This document shows, piece by piece, positions 17,035-25,177 of a stretch of DNA of 64,000 nt (position 1 is its first letter; each line of letters begins with the position of its first letter). The notes beneath the pieces were generated by a model, which had not been told where the DNA came from, did no database searches, and saw only the letters and a list, made by a program, of their open reading frames with translations. The position numbers and the translations under genes were made by a program. The stretch spans positions 186,001-250,000 of the forward strand of contig JAFKGI010000007.1 in the NCBI GenBank assembly GCA_017307785.1. The letters are read 5' to 3'. This DNA comes from Vulcanimicrobiota bacterium (lineage in GTDB: Bacteria; Vulcanimicrobiota; Xenobia; Xenobiales; JADMJV01).

Positions 17035-18008
17035 ACCGTTTCAACCTCCTCGTAACGTCCCGCTAGATGCGGATGAATGTGTTTCCAGTAAAACTCCCAG
17101 TCAGGCTGGGCAGCGTGATCAAACTCCACCGCTGGACCCTCCAGGGCGCGAATGGCCCGCTCGCACTCCTCGACCCGGTCGGTGTAACAGAGGTAGTCCC
17201 ACTGGTTCACCTTCCCTCGGCAGGCCAGGATCACGGCCAGCGGCCGCACCGCCTGGAGCAGCTTGCTCTCGAACAATTCGAGCCCCAAAGTGTGGGGTCC
17301 ATCGGCCAATCCCTCAAAGGGCAGACAGATGCCGAAGTTGACCCAGGCCCGCCCCTCCAGATCCAGACCGCGAGCCAGGTTGTCGCGGTAGCGCCAGAAG
17401 CTGTGCTTGTCCTGGTAGTTGACTTCTTCCCGGGCCCACGAATTGGTGGCCGGCAAGTCACTGGCCTTCATCACCGGGGGCAGTTCGGCCACGCGCCGGG
17501 CTTCGGCCAACAAGGCCTCGATTCGCTGACGATTCTCCGCTCCCGCCGGCAGGTTGGGAGCGATCAACCAGGCCGCTCGTCCGTCCTTGACCAGTTGTTC
17601 GAACTCGAAGAGTTGCTCCTGATAGCGAGACATCAGCACCCAGTCGTGCAGACGGGGCGCGGCGGCCAGCGTCTGAAAAGAGCGAGGCTGACCGGCCATT
17701 TCCCAGCAGGCCTTGTGGAGCACGGCCCGATCTTCCAGGCCATGACAGACGAAATGAGGTTCGCCCGATTCATCCTCCAGGTGGCCGTCTTCGACTTTTC
17801 CGAAGACCGGGTCCGAGTCTTCGTAAGGATCCAGGCCCACAGCTTCGGTCATCCACCCATGTTCGGGCCCGAAAGGCAGCGCCGGTCGCGTGAAACTGGG
17901 CTCGCTGGACCGGTAAATGTTCCAGCTATCGGGACGCTCGGTGGCGACGTAATGGTCGTGCTGCACCGGCAGACCACACAACTGGCAGTAAGACGCCATG
18001 ACCCCCAT
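17031..18008 (-). CDS. Cytosolic protein with N-terminal CxxC and DUF695-like C-terminus
   Basis: 325 residues. Start ATG at 18008 (MGVMASYCQLCG) chosen for a GGAGGG ten bases upstream. The N-terminus has a CQLC pair and further His/Cys residues (HFVCHG, HKACWE), suggesting a metal site. Residues ~225-320 (VNFGICLPFEGL, then YLCYTDRVEECERAI, and DWEFYWKHIHPH) resemble DUF695, a domain of unknown function found in bacterial cytosolic proteins. No enzyme motif seen. Coupled by a 4-base overlap to the next gene. Confidence 0.6.
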   Translation of the reverse strand: MGVMASYCQLCGLPVQHDHYVATERPDSWNIYRSSEPSFTRPALPFGPEHGWMTEAVGLDPYEDSDPVFGKVEDGHLEDESGEPHFVCHGLEDRAVLHKACWEMAGQPRSFQTLAAAPRLHDWVLMSRYQEQLFEFEQLVKDGRAAWLIAPNLPAGAENRQRIEALLAEARRVAELPPVMKASDLPATNSWAREEVNYQDKHSFWRYRDNLARGLDLEGRAWVNFGICLPFEGLADGPHTLGLELFESKLLQAVRPLAVILACRGKVNQWDYLCYTDRVEECERAIRALEGPAVEFDHAAQPDWEFYWKHIHPHLAGRYEEVETV

Positions 18009-18078
18009 TTGCTTTGACCCTCCGCTTCTTGATAGCAAGCGATTCGCGGCCGGTCGCCTGGAAGCCCTCCTTCAACCG

Positions 18079-19101
18079 TCAGTGGTGGTGAGGCGGTCCC
18101 GGGCGGTGGCGGTTTTCGTGCGGCTTGTAGGCCAGGGGTTCGGTGGAGAAGTCCTGGATCGAGTGACTGGCCACCGTGGGCACAGTGGTGGTGTGCTCGC
18201 CGGCCAGGTAGTAGACCTGAGCATTCAAATTCTCGGCCATGGTTTTGGCGCCTTTGGTGGTGTAGTCGATGAGATTGTCGTTGTCACCGTAAAAAATCGT
18301 GGTCTTCACGTTGTCAGGCAGACGCACCGACTCCAGCAACTCCTGGGCTCCCGAACCGCTGGCCATATCACGGGAGGCGGCAGCACCTGGAATCAATTTG
18401 GCCAGCGGGATCGGCAGGGGCAGGGCCAGATTCAGCAGGCCGAAGCCGGCCAGGGGCGGCGAAATCATTTTGAGGTCGATGGCCGTCTTGGGCATCTCGC
18501 CACTCTCTTGCAGGTAGTGGAAGGCCGCCAGAATTGTGCGCCCTCCCAGACTATGGGTTTCAATCGTGACTTTCTCGCCCGGATGTTCCGCCATCCAAAC
18601 TTTAAGCTCGGAGGCCAGCGACTGAGCGTTCTGCTTCTGGTCGCCGTGGAAGTCATTGTAGGCAAAGGTGGCCGTGGTCTGACCCCGGGCCTCCGCCCGC
18701 TGAGTCACGGGAGCCATATCCCCGGGGTGGGCCCCCAGTCCATGAATCGAGAGATGGAGCCCTCGGCCTTGCACGCCGTCGTTGAGACGCACGATCCGAC
18801 CGTTGCCGTCATTGTCTTTGACGATCTGGCGTTCGGCCTTCTCGGTTAATTGCTCGATGTTGGTGAACTGCTGACCGGCCACGGCGGTAGCGGGACAGGC
18901 CAACAAACCCGCCATGGAAAGTGTCAGGGCCGCGAGCACGGCCGTTCCCGGGAAGAGTTTGCGCGGAGCCGGGGCCTTGATTCCCGAACTGGCCGCGTAT
19001 CCGTCGACCGGACCCGCTTGCGGCTGTTCCACCGCGACCGGGCGGCGCGCCAGGGGCGGCGGCGGCGTGGTTCCGAAGATGCGATGGTCGGCGCGAATCA
19101 T
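18079..19101 (-). CDS. Exported alpha/beta hydrolase, paralogue of 2617-3462
   Basis: 340 residues. A long leader of ~75 residues: polar Pro-rich part with PVDGYAAS at 31-38, then a hydrophobic helix (AVLAALTLSMAGLLACPATA) ending in AVA before GQQF, a plausible signal-peptidase site. The mature enzyme has LSIHGLGAHPGD (oxyanion region), THSLGG (nucleophile Ser), GDNDNLID (acid) and AGEHTTT (base). The spacing and many flanking residues match the hydrolase at 2617-3462. Start ATG overlaps the stop of the acyl-CoA ligase (ATGA). In an operon with an SDR and a ligase, a role on lipids or esters outside the cytoplasm is reasonable but unproven. Confidence 0.75.
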   Translation of the reverse strand: MIRADHRIFGTTPPPPLARRPVAVEQPQAGPVDGYAASSGIKAPAPRKLFPGTAVLAALTLSMAGLLACPATAVAGQQFTNIEQLTEKAERQIVKDNDGNGRIVRLNDGVQGRGLHLSIHGLGAHPGDMAPVTQRAEARGQTTATFAYNDFHGDQKQNAQSLASELKVWMAEHPGEKVTIETHSLGGRTILAAFHYLQESGEMPKTAIDLKMISPPLAGFGLLNLALPLPIPLAKLIPGAAASRDMASGSGAQELLESVRLPDNVKTTIFYGDNDNLIDYTTKGAKTMAENLNAQVYYLAGEHTTTVPTVASHSIQDFSTEPLAYKPHENRHRPGPPHHH

Positions 19102-20492
19102 AAGCCAGGTCTTTCGACGGTCGGACCGATTTCCCCGCCTGATAGCAGGCGAAGCAATTCCGGTCGGTCGAGCTTTCCCAGCGCGTTGCGAGGAATCGAC
19201 TCCAGTCGGCGCACGGAGCGCGGCAGTTTGTGCCGCTCCAGTCGGCCGCGCAGCCAGTCCAGCACTTCCTCTTCCTCTACCCCTCCCACCACGGCCGCCG
19301 CCAAACGTCGACCGAACTCGGGATCGTCCACCGCCACCACCGCCGAATCGAGCACTCCCGGGCACTCCACCAGCACTTCTTCCAGTTCGGAGGGATACAC
19401 GTTCTCGCCGCCCGAGACGATCATGCTGTCGGCTCGACCACACACAAAGAGATGGCCGTGTTCATCCCACCGTCCCAGATCTCCCGTTTCATACCAACCG
19501 GGGGGAGCCAGCGGGCCATTCACCAAAATCCGCCCCTCCAGCAGACGCACTCGATTTCCCGGCAACGGACGGCCCACACATCCTGGCGAGCGCCTGAGCT
19601 GCTCGGGCCCGGCCAGAGCGATCACGCCCGCTTCGCTGGATCCATAGAGATTGAAAAGACGCGGCCCCAGACGGTCGAGCAGTTGCCGACACAACCCGGC
19701 CTCCAGCGGAGCGCTGCCGGTGATGACTCCGGCCAGCGAAGGAACGCTCGGTTCGGAACGAAGCCAGCGCGACAGAAGTGTGGGAACCGTGACCAGCACG
19801 CCGTTCGGCGCGCACTCCACCAACGGTGCGATTTCGTAGCGCCGGCGCAGCACCAGTGGGGCTCCCAAGGCCAGTCCCAAGGCGGCACAAGCCAACCCGT
19901 AGCCGTGGTAGAGCGGAATGGCCACCAGCAAGGGGCGGCCCGGACGCAAGGGCAGGCCGTGCAGCAGTCCGCGAACGGTTGGCAAGAGTTGGCGCAAGCC
20001 CGGGCGGCGCCTCACCCCTTTGGCAATGCCGGTGGTGCCGGAAGTGAGCACCACCAGCTGCCCCGAACGCGCGGGCGCCAAGTGGACAGCCAGTCGGCCC
20101 AGGCAGTCCGGCTCGCGGACCACTCGATCCAGAGGGTAGCGTCGCAACACCGTCTCAGGCAGTTCGCAGGCCAGCGGCATCACGTCCGCGCCCAATCGCG
20201 TGATGGCCAGCAGGCCCAGCAAAAAGCTGCGATGATTCCTGCAGCTCAGGCCGATCAGCTGACCACGCCCCACACCTTGCTGGCGCAGCCAACCGGCCAG
20301 CTCCAGGCTCTCTTTCCAAAGTTGAGCGAAGGTCAGCTGGCCCTCTTCGTCCAGCAAGGCCAACCGCTCTGGGAAGCGCACGGCCGCCACTTCGCCCAGG
20401 AAGGCGAATCCGGGTCCATAGCGCCACCAGGCCAGAGCCATCCGCAGCCACACCCGCGGCGACCAGGGCAGCAATCTCAGAAGGGAAACCAT
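19098..20492 (-). CDS. AMP-forming acyl-CoA ligase/synthetase
   Basis: 464 residues. Motifs of the adenylate-forming family are in order: VLTSGTTGIAKGVRR (ATP phosphate loop), PLYHGYG, NLYGSSEAG, WYETGDLG, and the catalytic Lys in RNALGKLDR near the C-terminus. These enzymes activate a carboxylic acid as acyl-AMP and transfer it to CoA; chain length cannot be inferred. I start at ATG 20492, which overlaps the stop of the SDR gene by 16 bases; the frame is open farther upstream but that part is antisense-like noise within the SDR gene. Operon: SDR, ligase, alpha/beta hydrolase. Confidence 0.85.
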   Translation of the reverse strand: MVSLLRLLPWSPRVWLRMALAWWRYGPGFAFLGEVAAVRFPERLALLDEEGQLTFAQLWKESLELAGWLRQQGVGRGQLIGLSCRNHRSFLLGLLAITRLGADVMPLACELPETVLRRYPLDRVVREPDCLGRLAVHLAPARSGQLVVLTSGTTGIAKGVRRRPGLRQLLPTVRGLLHGLPLRPGRPLLVAIPLYHGYGLACAALGLALGAPLVLRRRYEIAPLVECAPNGVLVTVPTLLSRWLRSEPSVPSLAGVITGSAPLEAGLCRQLLDRLGPRLFNLYGSSEAGVIALAGPEQLRRSPGCVGRPLPGNRVRLLEGRILVNGPLAPPGWYETGDLGRWDEHGHLFVCGRADSMIVSGGENVYPSELEEVLVECPGVLDSAVVAVDDPEFGRRLAAAVVGGVEEEEVLDWLRGRLERHKLPRSVRRLESIPRNALGKLDRPELLRLLSGGEIGPTVERPGL

Positions 20493-21265
20493 TCCAGCGG
20501 CCTCTCCAAAATCGGGCCCAACCAGTGCAGTGGCTCGAGCCACCAGGGTGCCAGCGAGCGCGGCCGTCGTATCAGGGCCCGGCACAGCACGCAGGCGGCT
20601 TCATCGGCGCTCAGTCCGGGCAAAGACGCATACTCTTTGGTCGGGGCACTCATGCGCGTATGCACCAAACCCAGGTACACTGAGGTGCAGCGGATGCCGT
20701 GGCGCCTCAGCTCCGGCACGGCCGCTCCCAGCCAGTGGTCGAAAGCGGACTTGGAGGCCAGGTAAGCGGCCCACTGAGCCACCGGCGGCAGACGCACGCC
20801 CACCGAGGAGACGTTGACGATGTGGCCGGAGCCGCGCGCGATCATCGAGGGCAGCAGAGCCAGCTGCAAACGCACCGGCCCCAGATAGTTGACCCCCATG
20901 CAGCGCTCGAAATCGTGGGGACGGTCCAGAGCCCGCAGCAGAGAGCGGCGGATGGATTTGCCGGCGTTGTGAATGACCACGTCCACTCCGCCGTGGTCGC
21001 GCAACACGGCTGCCGCGACCTCATCCACCGAAGCCGGGTCGCGCAGGTCCAGAGGATAGACATGCTCCCCCAACTGCTTCAACTCCATTTCACTGCGCGC
21101 CGCCAGCAGCACGCGCGCCCCCGCCGCTTGCAGTCGCACCGCCAGGGCCGCACCGATTCCGAAAGAAGCGCCGGTCAACAACACCACTTTTCCCTGCATG
21201 GACTGGCGCAGAGGCACCGGGTCGGAGCACAGTGGTGGAGCAAGCAAACGGGAAAACCAGGACAT
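20477..21265 (-). CDS. Short-chain dehydrogenase/reductase (SDR)
   Basis: 262 residues. Classical SDR motifs: VVLLTGASFGIGAALA (NAD(P)-binding TGxxxGIG), HNAG, NVSSVG (catalytic Ser) and YLASK (Tyr-x-x-x-Lys). The residue after beta-2 is Arg (ARSEME), which favours NADPH. The substrate is probably an alcohol/ketone or 3-oxoacyl group. First gene of a coupled run with acyl-CoA ligase and hydrolase; start MSWF chosen because GGGAGA lies a few bases before it. Divergent from the plus-strand gene at 21294. Confidence 0.85.
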   Translation of the reverse strand: MSWFSRLLAPPLCSDPVPLRQSMQGKVVLLTGASFGIGAALAVRLQAAGARVLLAARSEMELKQLGEHVYPLDLRDPASVDEVAAAVLRDHGGVDVVIHNAGKSIRRSLLRALDRPHDFERCMGVNYLGPVRLQLALLPSMIARGSGHIVNVSSVGVRLPPVAQWAAYLASKSAFDHWLGAAVPELRRHGIRCTSVYLGLVHTRMSAPTKEYASLPGLSADEAACVLCRALIRRPRSLAPWWLEPLHWLGPILERPLEWFPF

Positions 21266-21293
21266 GTTCTCTCCCCTACCCAACCCCAAGACT

Positions 21294-22367
21294 ATGCAAG
21301 CCTATCTGCCGCCCCACAGCGACCGCCCTTTACACCTGGGAGAAGAACCGACGCTTTGTCTCAAACCGGTTCTCCAGCTGCTCGAGTCTTTGCGCGACCA
21401 CCTGCAGACTCGCCCTCTTGGCGCCGCTCAACTGGCCGAGCAGTGGCGCGCCATCGCCGCCCAACTGGCCTGCTACGAGTCAGCCTACCGACATGATCCG
21501 GCCAGACGACATCTGGGCGAGACGGTGCGCTGGCAGCGCGGCGTCTGGTTTAACACCGAAGAACATGACAGTCCGGAACTGATGGAGCACTATCGGGTGT
21601 ATGACGCTCACTTCGGCATCATGCGCATGGACGCCATGACTCGAAGCGAACTGGCGCACCAGTGCCTGTCCACGCTGCGCCGCACGGCCGATGACCTGCC
21701 GGACACCTTGCTGACCCGCGAGCATCATCGAACCCTGGTGGATGCCTTTGCCACCATGCTTTCCATGGTCTTCCCCGCCTGCGAAGGCGAACGCCCCGAA
21801 ACTCGGGTCGAGTTGGAGGCCATGGACCCGATATCCGGGCGCTGGCGCAACGGCCATCACCTGTTCGGCCTGTGCTGCTGTATGGGACGCGAAAGCCTTC
21901 ACCAGGCCGGCGACGCCATTCTCGCCGACCACCTGGAGGAAGCCTGTCAGGCGGTGGGTCGGGCCAGTTTGTTTCTGGCCGCCAGCACCGCCGCCATGGT
22001 CTACACCAGCGATTTGCCTTCCTTCGCCTACCGCAACACGATTCGACCGGCCATGCCCGAGGGATTTTCCGGCTCACACAATTCGGACTTCAATCATCTC
22101 AAGCAACTGAAGGGCAAGCTGCACGTGGTGGCCATGAAGCGCTGGGGTCTCGAACCCGACGGCTGGCCGCAGCCTCTGGTGGCCGCCCTCCGACATTTTC
22201 GGGACACCGACCTGCTCGATCTCGATCAACACATTCTGATCGCCGCCGCCAACATTGGCTTCGGTCTGTCCTTAAAGCAGCATGCCGGTGCGCAGGCGGA
22301 CAGCAGCGCCATCGGCGCGCTCCGGCGCATGGCGGACGCGCGCAAAAAAGATTTCCGACTCGGCTAG
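21294..22367 (+). CDS. Unrecognised ~357-residue helical protein
   Basis: Soluble, strongly helical protein. Features: RRHLGETVRWQRGVWFN, YRVYDAHFGIMRMDAMTR, a Cys cluster GLCCCMGRES near residue 200 and PSFAYRNTIRPAMPEG about residue 245. Single His and Tyr residues in conserved-looking blocks could be enzyme ligands, and the overall impression is of an all-helical oxygenase- or terpene-type fold, but I cannot name a family. Start uncertain: ATG 21294 has no clear ribosome site; ATG 21264 (CATG shared with the divergent SDR start) is an alternative that adds ten residues. Ends by a 4-base CTAG overlap with the convergent zinc-ribbon gene. Confidence 0.6.
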   Translation: MQAYLPPHSDRPLHLGEEPTLCLKPVLQLLESLRDHLQTRPLGAAQLAEQWRAIAAQLACYESAYRHDPARRHLGETVRWQRGVWFNTEEHDSPELMEHYRVYDAHFGIMRMDAMTRSELAHQCLSTLRRTADDLPDTLLTREHHRTLVDAFATMLSMVFPACEGERPETRVELEAMDPISGRWRNGHHLFGLCCCMGRESLHQAGDAILADHLEEACQAVGRASLFLAASTAAMVYTSDLPSFAYRNTIRPAMPEGFSGSHNSDFNHLKQLKGKLHVVAMKRWGLEPDGWPQPLVAALRHFRDTDLLDLDQHILIAAANIGFGLSLKQHAGAQADSSAIGALRRMADARKKDFRLG

Positions 22368-22552
22368 GTTGGAAACTTACGCCTGACCTGCTCCACGTAT
22401 TCGGGCGAGAGTTGCACAATCTTCCGACATTCCGGACAGCGCAGGGGATACTGCTCGGCTTCCAGGATTTCCTGAGGATGGAACTCCGGCAGCAACTTGC
22501 GACAGTGATTGCAGGCGAGCTTGCGCTCGATATCCATACGGCCGAGCTCCAT
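22364..22552 (-). CDS. Small zinc-ribbon-like protein coupled to a response regulator
   Basis: 62 residues. Two CxxC pairs, CNHC and CPEC, spaced 22 residues apart, form a probable zinc ribbon; the rest is charged. Its ATG overlaps the stop codon of the response regulator (TGATG), so it is translated as the third gene of the kinase-regulator operon. Function unknown; a small Zn protein could be a partner of the regulator, which itself has no output domain. Confidence 0.6.
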   Translation of the reverse strand: MELGRMDIERKLACNHCRKLLPEFHPQEILEAEQYPLRCPECRKIVQLSPEYVEQVRRKFPT

Positions 22553-22998
22553 CAGGTGGTGGCCGCCGCCCAGGGCAGCTGATTGAGGACCAGCCAGTAC
22601 ATGCCCAGCTGCTTGATGGCTTCCTGGAACTGCAGGAAGTCGACCGGTTTGCGCACGTAGCTGTTGACCCCCAACCGATAGCTCTCGAGCAAATCTCGCT
22701 CCTGGTTGGAAGTGGTCAACATGACCACCGGGACCAACCGCGTTTCCTCGCGCCCTCGCATCCATTCCAGCACCTGGAGACCGCTCTTGCGCGGCAAGTT
22801 CAAGTCGAGCAACACGACCTGCGGCAACCGACTGGCATCTCGGCCGGCGTGTTGACCGGTTCCTTCCAGAAACTCGATGGCTTCCACGCCGTCCCGGACC
22901 ACCTCGATGGGATTGGCCAGGCGACACTCCTGGAAGGCCAGCAAGGTCAACATTTCATCGTCGGGGTTGTCCTCGACCAGCAAAACGAATGGTTTCAT
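22552..22998 (-). CDS. Single-domain response regulator (Rcp1-type)
   Basis: 148 residues, receiver domain only. VLLVEDNPDDEMLTLLAF holds the acidic pocket, Asp in VVLLDLNLPRKSG is the phosphorylation site, VMLTTSNQ the Thr and VRKPVD the Lys. The extended spacing and NPDDE/NLPRKSG signature match the Rcp1 group that pairs with phytochrome-like kinases. Start ATG overlaps the stop of the kinase upstream (TGATG), so it is the cognate partner. Phosphorelay or protein-protein output is expected as no effector domain exists. Confidence 0.85.
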   Translation of the reverse strand: MKPFVLLVEDNPDDEMLTLLAFQECRLANPIEVVRDGVEAIEFLEGTGQHAGRDASRLPQVVLLDLNLPRKSGLQVLEWMRGREETRLVPVVMLTTSNQERDLLESYRLGVNSYVRKPVDFLQFQEAIKQLGMYWLVLNQLPWAAATT

Positions 22999-24740
22999 CA
23001 ATTCTCCTCGGGCATCTCGAAAAAGAAAGCCGCGCCCTGGTTCACTTCTGACTCGGCCCAAATCTTTCCCCCGTGGCGCCGCACCACCCGGTCGACGGTA
23101 GCCAGTCCGATTCCCGTCCCTTCGAACTCCCCCGGTCGGTGCAGCCGCTGGAACGGTTGGAACAATTTGTCTTGATACTCCATGTTGAAGCCCACCCCGT
23201 TGTCGCGCACGCAGAAGGCACGTCCCACGCGCTGAAAGGACAGGATCGCCTCCTCGCCTTTGCCGGTATACTTCCAGGCGTTGCCCAAAAGATTGGCCAG
23301 CATGATGCGAATCAAGTTGGGATCCCCGATCATTCTCAAGTCGGGTGCGACCTGGGTTTTCACACGTCGATCCGGGTCTTCATGCTGCAATTCCTGGAGT
23401 ATTTCCACAGCCATGGCGCTGAGGTCAATGGGAGCCCTTTTGATCTCGGCACGAGTGACTCGGGACAAAAGGAGCAGATCGTCGATCAAGATGCCCATCT
23501 TCTGGGCGGCCAGCTTGATGCGCTCCAAGAACTGTTGTCCCTGAGCATCCAACTGCTCATGTCGAGTGCGTAGCAGCGCCTGAGCGAAGCCGTCCAGGGC
23601 TCGCAGAGGCGTGCGTAAGTCGTGAGAGACGGAGTAAGCGAAGGATTCCAGTTCCTGATTCAGCCGGTCCAGTTCCGCCACCTTGAACTGCAGGTCGGAG
23701 TTGAGTCGCCGAATCTCTTGTTCCGCTTGTCGCTCGGCCGTCACGTCCACGGCCGAGGAATAAACCAGCCCGCTCTCGGGTCGCGGCGAGGAACTCCAGC
23801 GCAACCAGACGTCGCTGCCGTCCTGGTGTCGATAGCAGTTGATGAAGCCGAGTTGATCGTGTAAGTCCGCGTCTTCTTTCACTTCGCGGGTCACCTCGCG
23901 GTCCTCTGGACGGACGAACTCCACGAACGGCCTGGAGAGAAGCTCCTCGCGAGAATATCCCAAAGTCCGCTCCCATCCCTGGCTGAGCTGCTTAAAGTAG
24001 CCGTCCTGGCCAGAAATGCACATAAGGTGGCTGGGCATGGTGAAAAAGTAGTCTCGCTCCCGAACGGCCGCCCCCTGCTCAGCGATCTTGAGCACCCTCC
24101 AGTAACCTCGCAGCAGATGCGTCAGCAAATGACGCAAATAAATGGCCACACCGCTGCCGAAGACAACTGCTCCCAACACCAGAGCCCAGACGGCCCTGGC
24201 CACCAGGTCCTGAGAATACTCGCGACGTTCGGCTCGAAGCTTCTGCTCGCGCGCCAAAAACTGATTGAAGCGGTCACGAATCTCCACGGCCAGAGCTTCC
24301 TGCTGATCGTTCCAGAGCGCGTGCTTGCCTTCGCGCTCGGTTTCCAGGGCCCGGTCGCTGAATTCCAGCAGAGACTTGAGACGGGGGACCAGCAGTTGCA
24401 GAGCGGCCTGCTGTTGGCCATTGTCGGCAGTGAGCTGAGCCAGCTCACCGAGTTCAACCCCTAACTTCTCCTTCGATTCCCGGTAGGATTCCAAAAAGCG
24501 GGGACGGTGATAGAGCAAGTAGCCGCGCGCCACCGATTGCGAAGTGGCTACGCGGCGGAACGTCTCGTTGGTCTGAGCCAGCACCAGGTCCGAGTGACTG
24601 ACGGCACGGTTGGCTTCCCATAAATAACGCAACAGCGTCAAAGAAATGATCAGGGCCAGACAAAACACCCCGCTGGGGAGGAGCACGGAAGCAACCACCC
24701 GGCGCCGAAATAGCGCAAATGATTGCTCCGGGCTCGTCAT
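22998..24740 (-). CDS. CHASE3-PAS sensor histidine kinase
   Basis: 580 residues. Order: membrane helix (~15-40), periplasmic CHASE3-like helical domain (~40-180, with RGYLLYHRPRFLESY), second membrane helix (~185-205), PAS (~235-345; QGWERTLGYSREELL), HisKA with FAYSVSHDLRTPLRALDGFA, and HATPase_c with NLLGNAWKYTGKG (N-box), DNGVGFNM and GTGIGLATV. All catalytic boxes are intact. Forms an operon with the Rcp1-type regulator and a zinc-ribbon protein. Start ATG 24740 preferred; an upstream TTG at 24764 is possible. Confidence 0.9.
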   Translation of the reverse strand: MTSPEQSFALFRRRVVASVLLPSGVFCLALIISLTLLRYLWEANRAVSHSDLVLAQTNETFRRVATSQSVARGYLLYHRPRFLESYRESKEKLGVELGELAQLTADNGQQQAALQLLVPRLKSLLEFSDRALETEREGKHALWNDQQEALAVEIRDRFNQFLAREQKLRAERREYSQDLVARAVWALVLGAVVFGSGVAIYLRHLLTHLLRGYWRVLKIAEQGAAVRERDYFFTMPSHLMCISGQDGYFKQLSQGWERTLGYSREELLSRPFVEFVRPEDREVTREVKEDADLHDQLGFINCYRHQDGSDVWLRWSSSPRPESGLVYSSAVDVTAERQAEQEIRRLNSDLQFKVAELDRLNQELESFAYSVSHDLRTPLRALDGFAQALLRTRHEQLDAQGQQFLERIKLAAQKMGILIDDLLLLSRVTRAEIKRAPIDLSAMAVEILQELQHEDPDRRVKTQVAPDLRMIGDPNLIRIMLANLLGNAWKYTGKGEEAILSFQRVGRAFCVRDNGVGFNMEYQDKLFQPFQRLHRPGEFEGTGIGLATVDRVVRRHGGKIWAESEVNQGAAFFFEMPEEN

Positions 24741-24800
24741 CCCAATCCGTTCGTCTCCCGCCAAAAAAGACCCTCATCTTAAGGGTACTATGGGGTCAGA

Positions 24801-25088
24801 CTAACGGCTGGCCGCCTCGACGCTCGATTCGACCTGCTCATTCAGAGCCGCGACCGATTGTTCGCGAGTCAGCCACTCTCCCGAGTGCTCGTAGGCACGA
24901 TAACGCAGGCTACCGGCCAGGGACATAAAGTTGGAACGTTCCGCGAATTCGGGAACACCGTTCATCTCCGGCAGGTCGGCTGCCTTGACGACCGCGCGGG
25001 TGTCGGGAGTGATGACGGGCGTGGGAGCGGGCTCTTGAGCAAAACTGGCTCCGCTCAACAAAACTATGGTGAACAATACCTTTCGCAT
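24801..25088 (-). CDS. Small exported protein of unknown function
   Basis: 95 residues. AGGAGG lies a few bases before the ATG. Signal peptide MRKVLFTIVLLSGASFAQEP. The mature 75 residues are soluble with no Cys. Not recognised. It lies 60 bases upstream of the CHASE3 kinase gene on the same strand. Confidence 0.6.
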   Translation of the reverse strand: MRKVLFTIVLLSGASFAQEPAPTPVITPDTRAVVKAADLPEMNGVPEFAERSNFMSLAGSLRYRAYEHSGEWLTREQSVAALNEQVESSVEAASR

Positions 25089-25177
25089 GCTTCACCTCCT
25101 ACGACCACTTTAGGCGCTCTCGGGCTTTGGGGATTGGGAAAAGGCTACTTAGCAACCGGTACGGAAGTCCCGGTTGG

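Noticed and set aside
18079..21265. Olefin (OleBCD) cluster
   Set aside because: OleB/C/D are a hydrolase, ligase and SDR, but no thiolase OleA is present and the hydrolase has an export leader, unlike OleB.
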